Origin: DTU052 sp050951725
GTDB taxonomy: Bacteria > Bacillota > Syntrophomonadia > Syntrophomonadales > DTU052
NCBI GenBank assembly: GCA_050951725.1
Contig: JBMNJO010000001.1
Coordinates: forward strand, 124,001-188,000
Length of the DNA: 64,000 bases
Reading direction: 5' to 3'
Position 1 is the stretch's first letter. Each line of letters opens with the position of its first letter. Below the pieces are notes generated by a model that was not told where the DNA came from, made no database searches, and saw nothing but the letters and a program-made list of their open reading frames with translations. Positions 44,156 to 52,569 of this stretch are shown in pieces. A program made the position numbers and the translations under genes.

Positions 44156-45487
44156 TTGCTGCAGAACTTGATTGGTGTCTTATTGGTGCTTAATTGCCTG
44201 ATTATTATACTGCTCCTGGTCGTTCTACGGCGGTCGCCATCAGTTGTCTACCTGGAATCACGCATCCGTGAATTCGAGGGAAGTCAGAACCGCTTGGAGA
44301 GATATCTGCGGGAGGAAATAGCCAGGAACCGGGAAGAAAATGCTGTCTACTTCCGGCTGGAGAGGGAGGAACTAAGCCGTTCCTTTACTGAGCTGAACAC
44401 TTCTCATCTTCGGCAGATGGGGGAAATGGCGGCATTGCAGAACCGGCAGCTGGAACTGTTTGGCAATCAACTGTCTCAGCTGGCTATGAATAATGAGCAG
44501 AGATTGGAAAACATGCGACAGACCATTGAAGAAAGGCTTACCGTTTTACAGAATGACAACAATATAAAGCTGGAACAGATGCGGTCCACTGTGGACGAAC
44601 GCCTGCATTCAACCCTGGAGGTTCGGTTAGGGGAGTCCTTCAAGCTGGTCAGTGACCGGCTGGAGATGGTTAATAAAGGCTTAGGTGAGATGCAGGCGCT
44701 GGCTACCGGGGTAGGGGATTTAAAGAAGGTGCTTACCAATGTAAAAAGCCGGGGCATCTGGGGTGAGGTACAGCTGGGTAACATCCTGGAACAGGTTCTG
44801 GCACCTGAACAGTATGCGACCAACGTCAGTACTAAAAAAGGGAGTACCGCCCGGGTGGAGTACGCGGTAAGACTCCCCGGACAGGGAAATGAGGGAGAGG
44901 TCGTCTGGCTGCCCATTGATGCCAAGTTTCCTTTGGAGGACTACCTGCGGTTGGTGGATGCCAATGAGAATGGGGACCAGGCAGCGGCCGAGGAAGCAGC
45001 CAAACAATTGGAATACAGAATTAGGACTGAGGCCCGGGAGATCTACGAAAAATACCTGGACCCGCCGAACACTACTGACTTTGCGATAATGTTTCTCCCT
45101 ACCGAAAGCCTCTATGCTGAGGTCGCCCGCCGGCCGGGGCTTACGGAAGAGATCCAACGCAGCTTTAGGGTCAATATCACCGGCCCCAGCACTATGGCGG
45201 CTTTCTTAAACAGCCTCTCTATGGGTTTTCGCACGCTGGCTATCCAGCAGCGCTCCAGTGAGGTCTGGACCCTCTTAAGGGCTGTAAAAACGGAGTTCAG
45301 CAAGTTCGGGCAGGCCCTGGACCGGACTCAGAAAAAGATTCAGGAGGCAAGCAGTACCATAGAAAAAGCGGCTGGCAAGTCACGCCGCATTGAAAGGAAA
45401 TTGAAGGGCATTGAGCAATTGCCATCTTATCAGGTGGCGGACGTTTTAGAGGGAATTCCGGAGGTGCTTGAAGAGGCTGATAGCTGA
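44156..45487 (+). CDS. rmuC: RmuC-family DNA recombination protein
   Basis: 443 residues with a TTG start behind GGGGGGAA. N-terminal membrane helix (LIGVLLVLNCLIIILLLVVL), long coiled coil (~35-165), then the RmuC nuclease-like domain (SRGIWGEVQLGNILEQVL, VVWLPIDAKFPLEDYLRL, MFLPTESLYAEVARRPGL, ITGPSTMAAFLNSLSMGFR). RmuC limits inverted-repeat recombination and may cut DNA. The 3' end forms half of a terminator hairpin. Confidence 0.93.
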   Translation: MLQNLIGVLLVLNCLIIILLLVVLRRSPSVVYLESRIREFEGSQNRLERYLREEIARNREENAVYFRLEREELSRSFTELNTSHLRQMGEMAALQNRQLELFGNQLSQLAMNNEQRLENMRQTIEERLTVLQNDNNIKLEQMRSTVDERLHSTLEVRLGESFKLVSDRLEMVNKGLGEMQALATGVGDLKKVLTNVKSRGIWGEVQLGNILEQVLAPEQYATNVSTKKGSTARVEYAVRLPGQGNEGEVVWLPIDAKFPLEDYLRLVDANENGDQAAAEEAAKQLEYRIRTEAREIYEKYLDPPNTTDFAIMFLPTESLYAEVARRPGLTEEIQRSFRVNITGPSTMAAFLNSLSMGFRTLAIQQRSSEVWTLLRAVKTEFSKFGQALDRTQKKIQEASSTIEKAAGKSRRIERKLKGIEQLPSYQVADVLEGIPEVLEEADS

Positions 45488-45504
45488 AAAAAGCTATCAG
45501 CCTC
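45473..45504. terminator. Bidirectional hairpin overlapping the rmuC stop
   Basis: GAGGCTGATAGCT (45473-45485) and AGCTATCAGCCTC (45492-45504) with loop GAAAAA; lies between convergent rmuC and sodC. Confidence 0.75.
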
Positions 45505-45511
45505 TCCGAGA

Positions 45512-45970
45512 CTACCTGATAATACCGCAAGCCAGGCGCTTTCCGGCGTTACCTGCGGGTTGAGTGCGGTAATCATCAGGACTCTGGTGAATTATTATTG
45601 CTTTACCGATAACATCCCGTGTTTTAAAACGGTTAGTTAAGAAGTTCATTTTGGCCCGGCCATTATTGGAGAATAGGACTGGAAAGTCCCCGGCATGATT
45701 GCCATGGGGCTGATTGGTCGGATTCCAGTGTTCGCCAGCGGCCATGAAAGGGTCCTGGGGATCGCCTATTGCACAGGTTCCGTTTACATGTATATGGAAA
45801 CCATGGGGACCTATAGGGTTCCCGTTTTTCGCCGGTTGGTACGGCGGCAGTCCGGTAATATCAACTGTTACCCAAACACCTCCAGGTACATCCTTGAAAG
45901 TCACCTTACCCCTTATTTGGGGTGCGAGGGGACCACCGCGAACATTGGCCATCGCCACTCTCGGAAGCAT
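45512..45970 (-). CDS. sodC: Cu/Zn superoxide dismutase-like protein without signal peptide
   Basis: 152 residues from ATG 45970, which follows AAAGGAGGG. Copper/zinc ligands are conserved: GFHIHVNGTC (two His), GEHWNPTNQPHGNHAGD (bridging His, Zn His and Asp), IIHQSPDDY (last Cu His); the structural disulfide Cys pair (GTC and LACGII) and the active-site Arg equivalent are also seen. Bacterial SodC is normally exported, yet no signal peptide or lipobox is present here. The protein may be cytosolic, leaderless or a metal-handling homologue. Confidence 0.87.
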   Translation of the reverse strand: MLPRVAMANVRGGPLAPQIRGKVTFKDVPGGVWVTVDITGLPPYQPAKNGNPIGPHGFHIHVNGTCAIGDPQDPFMAAGEHWNPTNQPHGNHAGDFPVLFSNNGRAKMNFLTNRFKTRDVIGKAIIIHQSPDDYRTQPAGNAGKRLACGIIR

Positions 45971-46310
45971 TGAATCCCTCCTTTCCGGGTGGGTACTTGT
46001 CAAAAAGCACGTGGTAAAAATATGCCTAGTTACCAATATTGTATGGGGTTGGGCCTTAAACGGTTGCTAGTCCGGTGAAAAAACGAACCATCTATAACAA
46101 CTCCTGAATGAATACCGATTCCGGTACTGGTATAATGGTTATATAAATATCCAGAATAGTGGCGCCAGGGAGTCGATTATCAGACGGCCGAGGAGAGACA
46201 AGCCTTAATTACAGTTGACCGTAAACAGCACGAGGGCTAGAATTCAAGGCAGTACTGATAAAGTCATCCAGGAACGGCAGAAGAATGTAATTAAGAAGGG
46301 AGAGGTTAAA

Positions 46311-47450
46311 GTGGATTTCAGACTGACCGAAGAACAGGAACTCATCCGTGCCAACATGCGCGAGTTCGCAGAAAAGTATGTTGATCCAATTGCTGCGGAG
46401 ATAGATGAGGCCAGCCGTTACCCCGCCGAAGTAATTGCCAAACTGGCGGAGATGGAATGGATGGGCATACCTTATCCCCAGGAGTACGGGGGAGCGGGGT
46501 CCGATTACTTGACCTTTACAGTGGTAATTGAGGAACTTTCACGTTCGTGTGCGGCTACCGGGTTTACCCTTTCCTGTCATACCGCATTGGCCAGCGGACC
46601 GATTGCCTATTTTGGCAACGATGATCAGAAGAAGAAGTATCTGACCCCGCTGTGCAAAGGTGAACATATTGGGGCATTTGCTTTAACCGAGCCTGGTGCC
46701 GGATCAGATGTAGCTGCGGGAAGCACTACCGCCGACCTTGATGGGGACGAGTATGTGCTGAACGGTACCAAGACCTTTATTTCCAACGGCCCGGTTGCAG
46801 ATACCTTTGTTATTTTTGCGTCCACTGACAAGTCCAAAGGTACCAAAGGTCTGAGTGCCTTTATTGTACCCCGTGACACCCCTGGGCTTCGGGTGGGTCA
46901 ACACTTCCTCAAGATGGGAATCAGAGCTTCCCAGACCTCTGAGATTATCCTGAAGGACTGCCGGGTTCCCAAGGAAAACCTGCTCGGAAAAGAAGGCCAG
47001 GGCTTCAGAATCGCTATGTCGACCCTGGATAACGGCCGCATTGAAGTAGCAGCTCAGGCGGTAGGGATTGCCCAGGCAGCTCTGGATGAGTCTATCAAGT
47101 ATGCCAAACAGAGGATCCAATTTGGCAAACCCATCTCCGCTCAACAGGCTATCCAATGGATGATTGCCGATATGGCAACTGACATCTCCGCGGCCAGGTT
47201 CCTGACCTATCACGCCGCTTTCCTGAAAGACCAGGGCCAGCCTTACTCCAAAGAGGCCGCAATGGCCAAGGTCTTTGCCGCAGAAATGGCTACCCGCCAT
47301 GCTTCCAAGGCGGTTCAGATCCACGGCGGTTATGGTTACATCAAAGGTCAAAAGGTAGAAAGACTGATGCGGGATGCGAAGATAACCGAGATCTACGAAG
47401 GCACTTCCGAAGTCCAGAGGATGGTTATCTCGGGCGGCCTGCTACGGTAG
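46311..47450 (+). CDS. Acyl-CoA dehydrogenase
   Basis: 379 residues from GTG 46311, five bases after GGGAGAGG. FAD enzyme forming the alpha-beta double bond of acyl-CoA. Motifs: FALTEPGAGSDVAAG, NGTKTFISNG, MGIRASQT, QFGKPISAQQAIQW, QIHGGYGYIKGQKVERLMRDAKI, and the catalytic Glu in IYEGTSEVQRMVI. Resembles short-chain/butyryl-CoA dehydrogenases. No etfAB next to it. An upstream in-frame start at 46215 lacks an RBS and is not used. Confidence 0.95.
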   Translation: MDFRLTEEQELIRANMREFAEKYVDPIAAEIDEASRYPAEVIAKLAEMEWMGIPYPQEYGGAGSDYLTFTVVIEELSRSCAATGFTLSCHTALASGPIAYFGNDDQKKKYLTPLCKGEHIGAFALTEPGAGSDVAAGSTTADLDGDEYVLNGTKTFISNGPVADTFVIFASTDKSKGTKGLSAFIVPRDTPGLRVGQHFLKMGIRASQTSEIILKDCRVPKENLLGKEGQGFRIAMSTLDNGRIEVAAQAVGIAQAALDESIKYAKQRIQFGKPISAQQAIQWMIADMATDISAARFLTYHAAFLKDQGQPYSKEAAMAKVFAAEMATRHASKAVQIHGGYGYIKGQKVERLMRDAKITEIYEGTSEVQRMVISGGLLR

Positions 47451-47811
47451 AAGCCAGACAATACAGGTTTTAATAGCAAAGATTCCCGGGTTTCCCGGGA
47501 ATTTTTTTTGTCAGTGGTTAAAAGGGGGACAGTGTCAGCAGAGGATGATGAGGGGAAAGATAATGCGGCGATGAGGATGGAGTCGGCTCTTCCGACCATT
47601 GGTTTTGCACGATTAATGAGCCCCACCGGAAGAATATATTTCTAACAAGATACGCTAGTACACCCGTCACCGGCCGCACCCGGGGTTATCACAGAAAAGA
47701 GCCCCTCCCAAAAGGCCCGTAAATTGGAGCTTACCATTTACTTGGAAAAATCCACATGTAGCCATGAATGCGGGTGTTAGTTTATCTTAGGGAAGAGGAG
47801 GCGATAAACGT
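47451..47811. other. Intergenic region after acyl-CoA dehydrogenase
   Basis: 361 bases. Apart from the terminator at 47482 it contains a GGGGGACAGTGTC word at 47524, similar to the GGGGAC repeats further right, and no gene. Confidence 0.4.
47482..47509 (+). terminator. Terminator after acyl-CoA dehydrogenase
   Basis: ATTCCCGGG (47482-47490), loop TTT, CCCGGGAAT (47494-47502), then a run of T to 47509. Confidence 0.92.
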
Positions 47812-48543
47812 ATGCTTAAAAAACTGGCAGCAATTATTGTAACGGTTGCCCTCTGTATGTTTCTTTACAATCCCCTTGGCCCAGATGTCGCCGGGAAATT
47901 CACTGCATCCAACATCGATCAGATCCAGGTAAAATCCAATAACCTTAACCTGCGCACCGGAGCAGGTACCAATCACAAGATCATAAAGACCCTTCATAGA
48001 GGGGATGTCATGGAAGTACTGGGCAAAATCGATGGCTGGTACGTGGTTAAACTCACCAATGACACAGTCGGCTGTGTCATCGACGACTACGTGAAACCGT
48101 ATGTTAAGCAGAGTCCGACGGTTACCAATCCCACTCCGAAACCTGGCGCTGGTTCAACGGTAAACGCCAGTGCTATGCAGGCGGAAATGCTGGGCTATAT
48201 AAACGCTGCACGGGCTGACGCGAACCTACCGGCTTTGAAACTGGATGCCAAGCTGAGTGAAGGTGCCACCCTTAAGTCGCAGGACATGGCCACCAACAAC
48301 TACTTCAGCCATGATTCACCGACTTATGGAAGTCCGTTTGATATGATGCGCAGTCTGGGAATCAGTTACGGCTACGCAGGTGAGAACATTGCCAAGCACA
48401 TGTCAGTCAAAAGTGCTCACGACGGGTTCGTGAATTCTCCCGGACACCGGGCCAACATCCTGAACAAGAATTTCAAAAAGGTAGGACTTGGGTTTGTAAA
48501 GGAAGGGAGTTATCTGTACGTAACTCAGTGGTTTACGAACTAA
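47812..48543 (+). CDS. Secreted SH3-CAP domain protein (YkwD-like)
   Basis: 243 residues; ATG 47812 behind GAGGAGG. Signal peptide (LAAIIVTVALCMFLYNPLG), one SH3_3 repeat (NNLNLRTGAGTNHKIIKTLH, ~43-98), a Pro/Thr linker, and a C-terminal CAP/SCP domain (MLGYINAARADANLPALKLD, YFSHDSPTYGSPFDMM, YAGENIA, GFVNSPGHRANILN). CAP proteins of this kind are cell-wall or spore-coat associated; exact role unknown. Confidence 0.9.
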   Translation: MLKKLAAIIVTVALCMFLYNPLGPDVAGKFTASNIDQIQVKSNNLNLRTGAGTNHKIIKTLHRGDVMEVLGKIDGWYVVKLTNDTVGCVIDDYVKPYVKQSPTVTNPTPKPGAGSTVNASAMQAEMLGYINAARADANLPALKLDAKLSEGATLKSQDMATNNYFSHDSPTYGSPFDMMRSLGISYGYAGENIAKHMSVKSAHDGFVNSPGHRANILNKNFKKVGLGFVKEGSYLYVTQWFTN

Positions 48544-48594
48544 GCGTGAATTGATAAGGACTAACTTGCAGTCGAAAAATAATATTGAGTTCTG

Positions 48595-48630
48595 AGAAGC
48601 GGTTGAATTGTCACACCGCTTCTCTTTTTG
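48595..48630 (+). terminator. Terminator after the SH3-CAP gene
   Basis: AGAAGCGGT (48595-48603) pairs with ACCGCTTCT (48615-48623), then CTTTTT. Confidence 0.88.
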
Positions 48631-48758
48631 TAACGGGGGTTCAGATTCAGCAGAAACAAACGCCAACACTTCCAGTTAAAAAGAAAAATGTTTTGTGCTG
48701 ACTGTCACTTCATCAACGGTATAATGGAATAGGCAATTGTAAATGGGGAGTGATTTCA

Positions 48759-49904
48759 GTGCGGAAAGTGCCTCGTCTTATTCTGAGTTTTCTCTTGCTG
48801 CTGGGAATTATCATGTTACCGGTTGGCGGTCTTATGGCTGCTGCGGCGGACCAGGTTGTTGTCGTCACGGCCGATCAGACCCGGGAAGGCTCCACGTTCT
48901 TAGCCGGGGATGAAGTTCGGATCGAAGGGACTATTAATGGTGATCTTTATGTGGCGGCCGAAACTATTACCGTAAATGGATCGGTTAATGGGGATATCAT
49001 AGGAGCAGCCCGGAACCTGATCGTTTCAGGAACGGTTCAAGGCGATGTTCGGGCATTAGGCCAGACCATACGTTTAAAGGGACCTATTACGGGATCGGCC
49101 ACCCTTGTATGTGATTCGCTGTATTTGGAAAGAGAGGCTGCTATTGCAGGGGATTTGGTAGCAGGTTGCTCTACAATAAATCTTGATGGCTCAATTGATG
49201 GCAGTGTGTTTAGCTGGAGCGAGAACTTTTTCCTGAACGGCAGTGTTGCCAAAAACGTTGACATGTACGTTAGGATGTTGAACGTAACCGATGGTGCTTC
49301 TATCGGCGGAAACCTCACTTATGTCAGCGACGAAGAAGGCTACATCAGTGAAAACGCCCAGATTGGAGGAAGGCGGATTTGGAAACCAGAGACAACTGAA
49401 ACCAGTGTTACGCATGAATCTCCCTGGTCTATGGGTGGTTTCCTGGTCAGTCTGGCAGGAATACTAATCATCTATGCGCTGTTCAAGAAAATGCGCCCGC
49501 AGTTCTGGGATAGTCTGACTCAGCCTGCTCGCGAGCGGGTTTTATCAGCTGCGGGGATTGGCCTGCTGCTGCTGTTTGCAGCTCCGATTTTGGCGGTACT
49601 GGCGATGATTACGGTGATCGGAATTCCTCTGGGGATAATTGCTCTCATCACCTATGGACTTTTGTTGTACGTCAGCAAGTTGGTAGTTTCCCTCTACCTG
49701 GCTGATCTGTTGAGAGTCAGATATGACATGCAGCAATCCTGGTTGTGGTTTGCGGTTCTGGTTCTGTTGATGCTGGTTGTTCATCTGCCTTATGTTGGCT
49801 GGATTATATCGGTCGCCGTATTTGCCCTTGGGTTGGGGTGTGGATTCTATGCTCTCTTCGGAAATAACGACACCAAAGGTGATGTTACGGATACTGTATT
49901 GTAG
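48759..49904 (+). CDS. Exported polymer-forming (bactofilin-like) domain protein with C-terminal membrane helices
   Basis: 381 residues from GTG 48759, eight bases after GGGGAG. Signal-like N-terminus (LILSFLLLLGIIMLPVGGLM), then a beta-helix of short repeats rich in G-x-V/I-x-G-D (GTINGDLYVAAETITVNGSV, VNGDIIGAARNLIVSG, ~35-200) as in bactofilins, then four to five membrane helices (~230-365). Bactofilins are usually cytoplasmic scaffolds; here the beta-helix would face outside. Probably an envelope scaffold; function not established. Confidence 0.78.
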   Translation: MRKVPRLILSFLLLLGIIMLPVGGLMAAAADQVVVVTADQTREGSTFLAGDEVRIEGTINGDLYVAAETITVNGSVNGDIIGAARNLIVSGTVQGDVRALGQTIRLKGPITGSATLVCDSLYLEREAAIAGDLVAGCSTINLDGSIDGSVFSWSENFFLNGSVAKNVDMYVRMLNVTDGASIGGNLTYVSDEEGYISENAQIGGRRIWKPETTETSVTHESPWSMGGFLVSLAGILIIYALFKKMRPQFWDSLTQPARERVLSAAGIGLLLLFAAPILAVLAMITVIGIPLGIIALITYGLLLYVSKLVVSLYLADLLRVRYDMQQSWLWFAVLVLLMLVVHLPYVGWIISVAVFALGLGCGFYALFGNNDTKGDVTDTVL

Positions 49905-50047
49905 TGGCCGGGGGTGTTTGGTGACGCGGTAATTGTCTTACCCTGCAGTTTGTGTCAAGATAGGGGATAATGAGATTAGGAAGCGGGTGGTCGATTAGGA
50001 TCACTCTGCTTCTTTTCTTTTGATGCAGGATCGATTTCCGTTTCCCG

Positions 50048-50497
50048 TTAATCCTCTGCAAACTTCGATAGTATGGCCTTGCGCCAGCGGTAAAAGGTAG
50101 TCTGGGATAGTTCTAACTCCTGCATGACCAGCTTTCTGGCCTCGGCTTTGGACAGCCCGCTTCCCCAGTAGAGGTTGATAAACTTCCGATACCTTGGTTT
50201 CTTAAGTTCCACCTCGATGGCTGTCTCCACATTCTTTCTAACCCGTAGATATTTTTGTTGACACTCCTCCAGGTAGAGTATCTGCAGGTCAATGGTGCGA
50301 GTCAAAACCTGTTGTTTCTCATCCTGATAGGCGCGCCATTCTGATCCGTTCATTATCTGGCGTTCACCCTTTAATTCCAGCAATCTCTCCTGGATTTTCG
50401 GTATTATCTTCTCATAGTGGGTGTATTGATACAGGTGCTTATCCAGGTCCGAGTCCCACCGATCAGTTTGGGTATCAGGTGTCTGGTACATACACAT
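50048..50497 (-). CDS. HTH protein, phage-type small regulator (hypothetical)
   Basis: 149 residues from ATG 50497 (GGAG five bases upstream; ATG 50491 also possible). Helical, with a central coiled-coil-like region (QQVLTRTIDLQILYLEECQQ) and a C-terminal sigma-70 region-4-like HTH (LSKAEARKLVMQELELSQTT FYRW). Similar proteins are late regulators or terminase-small-subunit-like products in Gram-positive phages (recalled resemblance). No other phage genes are nearby, so it may be a domesticated remnant. Confidence 0.6.
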   Translation of the reverse strand: MCMYQTPDTQTDRWDSDLDKHLYQYTHYEKIIPKIQERLLELKGERQIMNGSEWRAYQDEKQQVLTRTIDLQILYLEECQQKYLRVRKNVETAIEVELKKPRYRKFINLYWGSGLSKAEARKLVMQELELSQTTFYRWRKAILSKFAED

Positions 50498-50815
50498 CCC
50501 GGCTCCAATCAAAGCTGATGATTATATTCTTCGCTTGACCGGCAAAATATTATTCCTATTGGAGAAAACAACCGCTTAGCACGATCGGATTCAGTATTGT
50601 GAGAAGATTAGTGAAGAGTCAAGGTCGGCCCCTTCGGGCGGTTTTGGTTTCCTGAAAATGCTGGTTAGGTCTATAATTATGAGAGCGAAAGTTCAACCTG
50701 GCTTAGCCCGGAAGGATTTCTTCCGCATTTGGACAGAGAACTTTGAGTGTCAGACCGGGATCGGTTCAAAGTCCACCAAGGATGAACGACAAATAATACA
50801 GTAGGTGATTTTACA
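50498..50815. other. Intergenic region upstream of the DUF815 ATPase
   Basis: 318 bases without a gene. A small GCCC-CTTC-GGGC hairpin followed by GGTTTTGGTTT occurs near 50629-50650, a weak terminator-like element. Confidence 0.35.
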
Positions 50816-52192
50816 ATGAACAACGCACAACTTAGACCATTCAATATGGACCATCCGTGGTTGCATGACCTGATCAAGTCGCAGCAAGCAGCCCACCGGC
50901 TGGTGGTCTACCGCGGTCTGCTGAAGGATAAGGTAATTACCAGCTTTCTTGATTTGCTTCAGACCCTTACCTTATATCCGTCAACGGTCATCGATACCCT
51001 AAATGCCTATCATGAATTTGTATATAGCTTGATAAACCATCCAACACCGGGAAATTGGCCGAATGCCTGGCAGAGATACCTGGTGAACGCAGTGCTGGCC
51101 GATGAGAACGCCTTTTCACGTCAGGCTGAATACATGCCGCTTTATGAGATAAGCCCTTCGCTCTGTGAGGCTGTCCGGCATGACCTGATCTGTCTGCAGC
51201 AGGTGTTCCTCACGCCGGCAGATTCCATCCGGCGGGCTGCCATTGAACGGATCGGGGAAGACCTTATGGTGGAGTCCGGCTTGAGCCTCTTTACCTGGGA
51301 AGAAATGATGTTTTCCGAGCAGGAATCACCGGACAAATCCCTGGTGCTTCTGGGCTCAACCAACTGGGGAGAGGATATTGATAAGGTGGCAGCATACTGT
51401 CATGCCAACAGCACCGGACACTTCCAGCATTATCGGGCTTTTCGCTGGGAGAAGCTTGGTGGAGATGGTTGTCTTACAGGGATCAGCCGACCGGATGTGG
51501 TCAGTCCCCAGGACCTGATCGGTCTGGAACAGCAACAGGCGGAACTGGATATCAACACTCAATACTTTTTATCTGGCCTGCCGGCCAATCATGTCCTGCT
51601 TTATGGACCACGCGGTACAGGAAAGACTTCGATGGTTAAATCACTGTTGAACCGTTATTGTGATCAGGGTTTGCGCATTATTGAACTGCCCAAACAGTAT
51701 CTTAATGACCTGCCTGTCATACTTAATCGTGTCAGTAACCGGGCCTTTCACTTCATAATCTTTGTGGATGACCTGTCCTTCGAGGACTATGAGGTCGATT
51801 ACAAGGTATTGAAAACCGTTTTGGAAGGCGGAATGGAGAGACTTCCCGGCAATGCCCTTATTTATGCCACCTCCAATCGCCGCCATATTGTAAAAGAATT
51901 GTTCAGTGATCGTGAATTCAATGAGATACACGGGGATGACACCGTACAGGAGAAGCTCTCAATTGCTGATCGTTTCGGCATTACCATAACCTTTCCCTAT
52001 CCCAGCCAGCCGTCCTACCTGGCAATTGTCCGGGGATTGGCCTGTCGTCACCATCTGGACCTGAGTGACGAGGAACTGGTGAAGCAGGCTTTGCAATGGG
52101 AGAAAAGCCACTCTGGTCCCTCCGGACGTACCGCCAGCCAGTTTGTGGACCATCTGGTAGCCGAGTCCGGATTCAAACGCCGGATGAAGTAA
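50816..52192 (+). CDS. DUF815-family AAA+ ATPase
   Basis: 458 residues. The N-terminal ~220 residues are helical and unrecognised; the C-terminal part is the DUF815 ATPase: LLYGPRGTGKTSMVKSLL (Walker A), HFIIFVDDLSFEDYE (Walker B), YATSNRRHIVKE (sensor 1), ITFPYPSQPSYLAIVRGL. The family resembles ATP-driven remodelling proteins of unknown target. Monocistronic, with a long REP-like palindrome behind it. Confidence 0.88.
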   Translation: MNNAQLRPFNMDHPWLHDLIKSQQAAHRLVVYRGLLKDKVITSFLDLLQTLTLYPSTVIDTLNAYHEFVYSLINHPTPGNWPNAWQRYLVNAVLADENAFSRQAEYMPLYEISPSLCEAVRHDLICLQQVFLTPADSIRRAAIERIGEDLMVESGLSLFTWEEMMFSEQESPDKSLVLLGSTNWGEDIDKVAAYCHANSTGHFQHYRAFRWEKLGGDGCLTGISRPDVVSPQDLIGLEQQQAELDINTQYFLSGLPANHVLLYGPRGTGKTSMVKSLLNRYCDQGLRIIELPKQYLNDLPVILNRVSNRAFHFIIFVDDLSFEDYEVDYKVLKTVLEGGMERLPGNALIYATSNRRHIVKELFSDREFNEIHGDDTVQEKLSIADRFGITITFPYPSQPSYLAIVRGLACRHHLDLSDEELVKQALQWEKSHSGPSGRTASQFVDHLVAESGFKRRMK

Positions 52193-52210
52193 GCAGTATC
52201 GGGATAATTC

Positions 52211-52266
52211 GGGGACACCATACTAAATTATTCTGGCCTGCCAGAATAATTTAGTATGGTGTCCCC
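52211..52266. repeat. Perfect 27-bp palindrome (REP-like element)
   Basis: Left arm 52211-52237 begins GGGGACACCATACTAAATT; right arm 52240-52266 is its exact reverse complement, separated by CT. The GGGGACACCATAC end and the partial copy at 52333 and 60461 are typical of REP-type intergenic repeats mobilised by RAYT (IS200-like) transposases. No RAYT gene is in the window. It may also terminate the DUF815 transcript. Confidence 0.9.
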
Positions 52267-52321
52267 TAGATAGGTTATCCCCCAAAACATGTCATCCCCG
52301 AAATTCCAAATACCCGAAATA

Positions 52322-52351
52322 CCTAATTTGGTATGGTGTCCCCGAAATAGG
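52322..52351. repeat. Half-copy of the REP-like element
   Basis: ATGGTGTCCCCGAAATAGG (52333-52351) repeats the arm end of the 52211 palindrome and is found identically at 60461-60479, 8 kb away. The surrounding 52193-52569 otherwise holds no gene; it leads into the signalling operon. Confidence 0.8.
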
Positions 52352-52569
52352 CCGAAATAGCGATGCCTGTCCGGGTCCCCCGGGTCCAAAAGGTGCCCCC
52401 CCATCCATACAAAAATATGTTTATCTGCTACAAGGAAATCTACCATGAAGGACGAATTATCCTGTAAAGGAAAGGACTTCTTTAGAATGCGATTCCACTC
52501 TTGACGAAACCCTCGTTGGTGTTGTGATATTTATGCACTTCATCCAATCTGAAGAGAAAGGTTAAGTTC

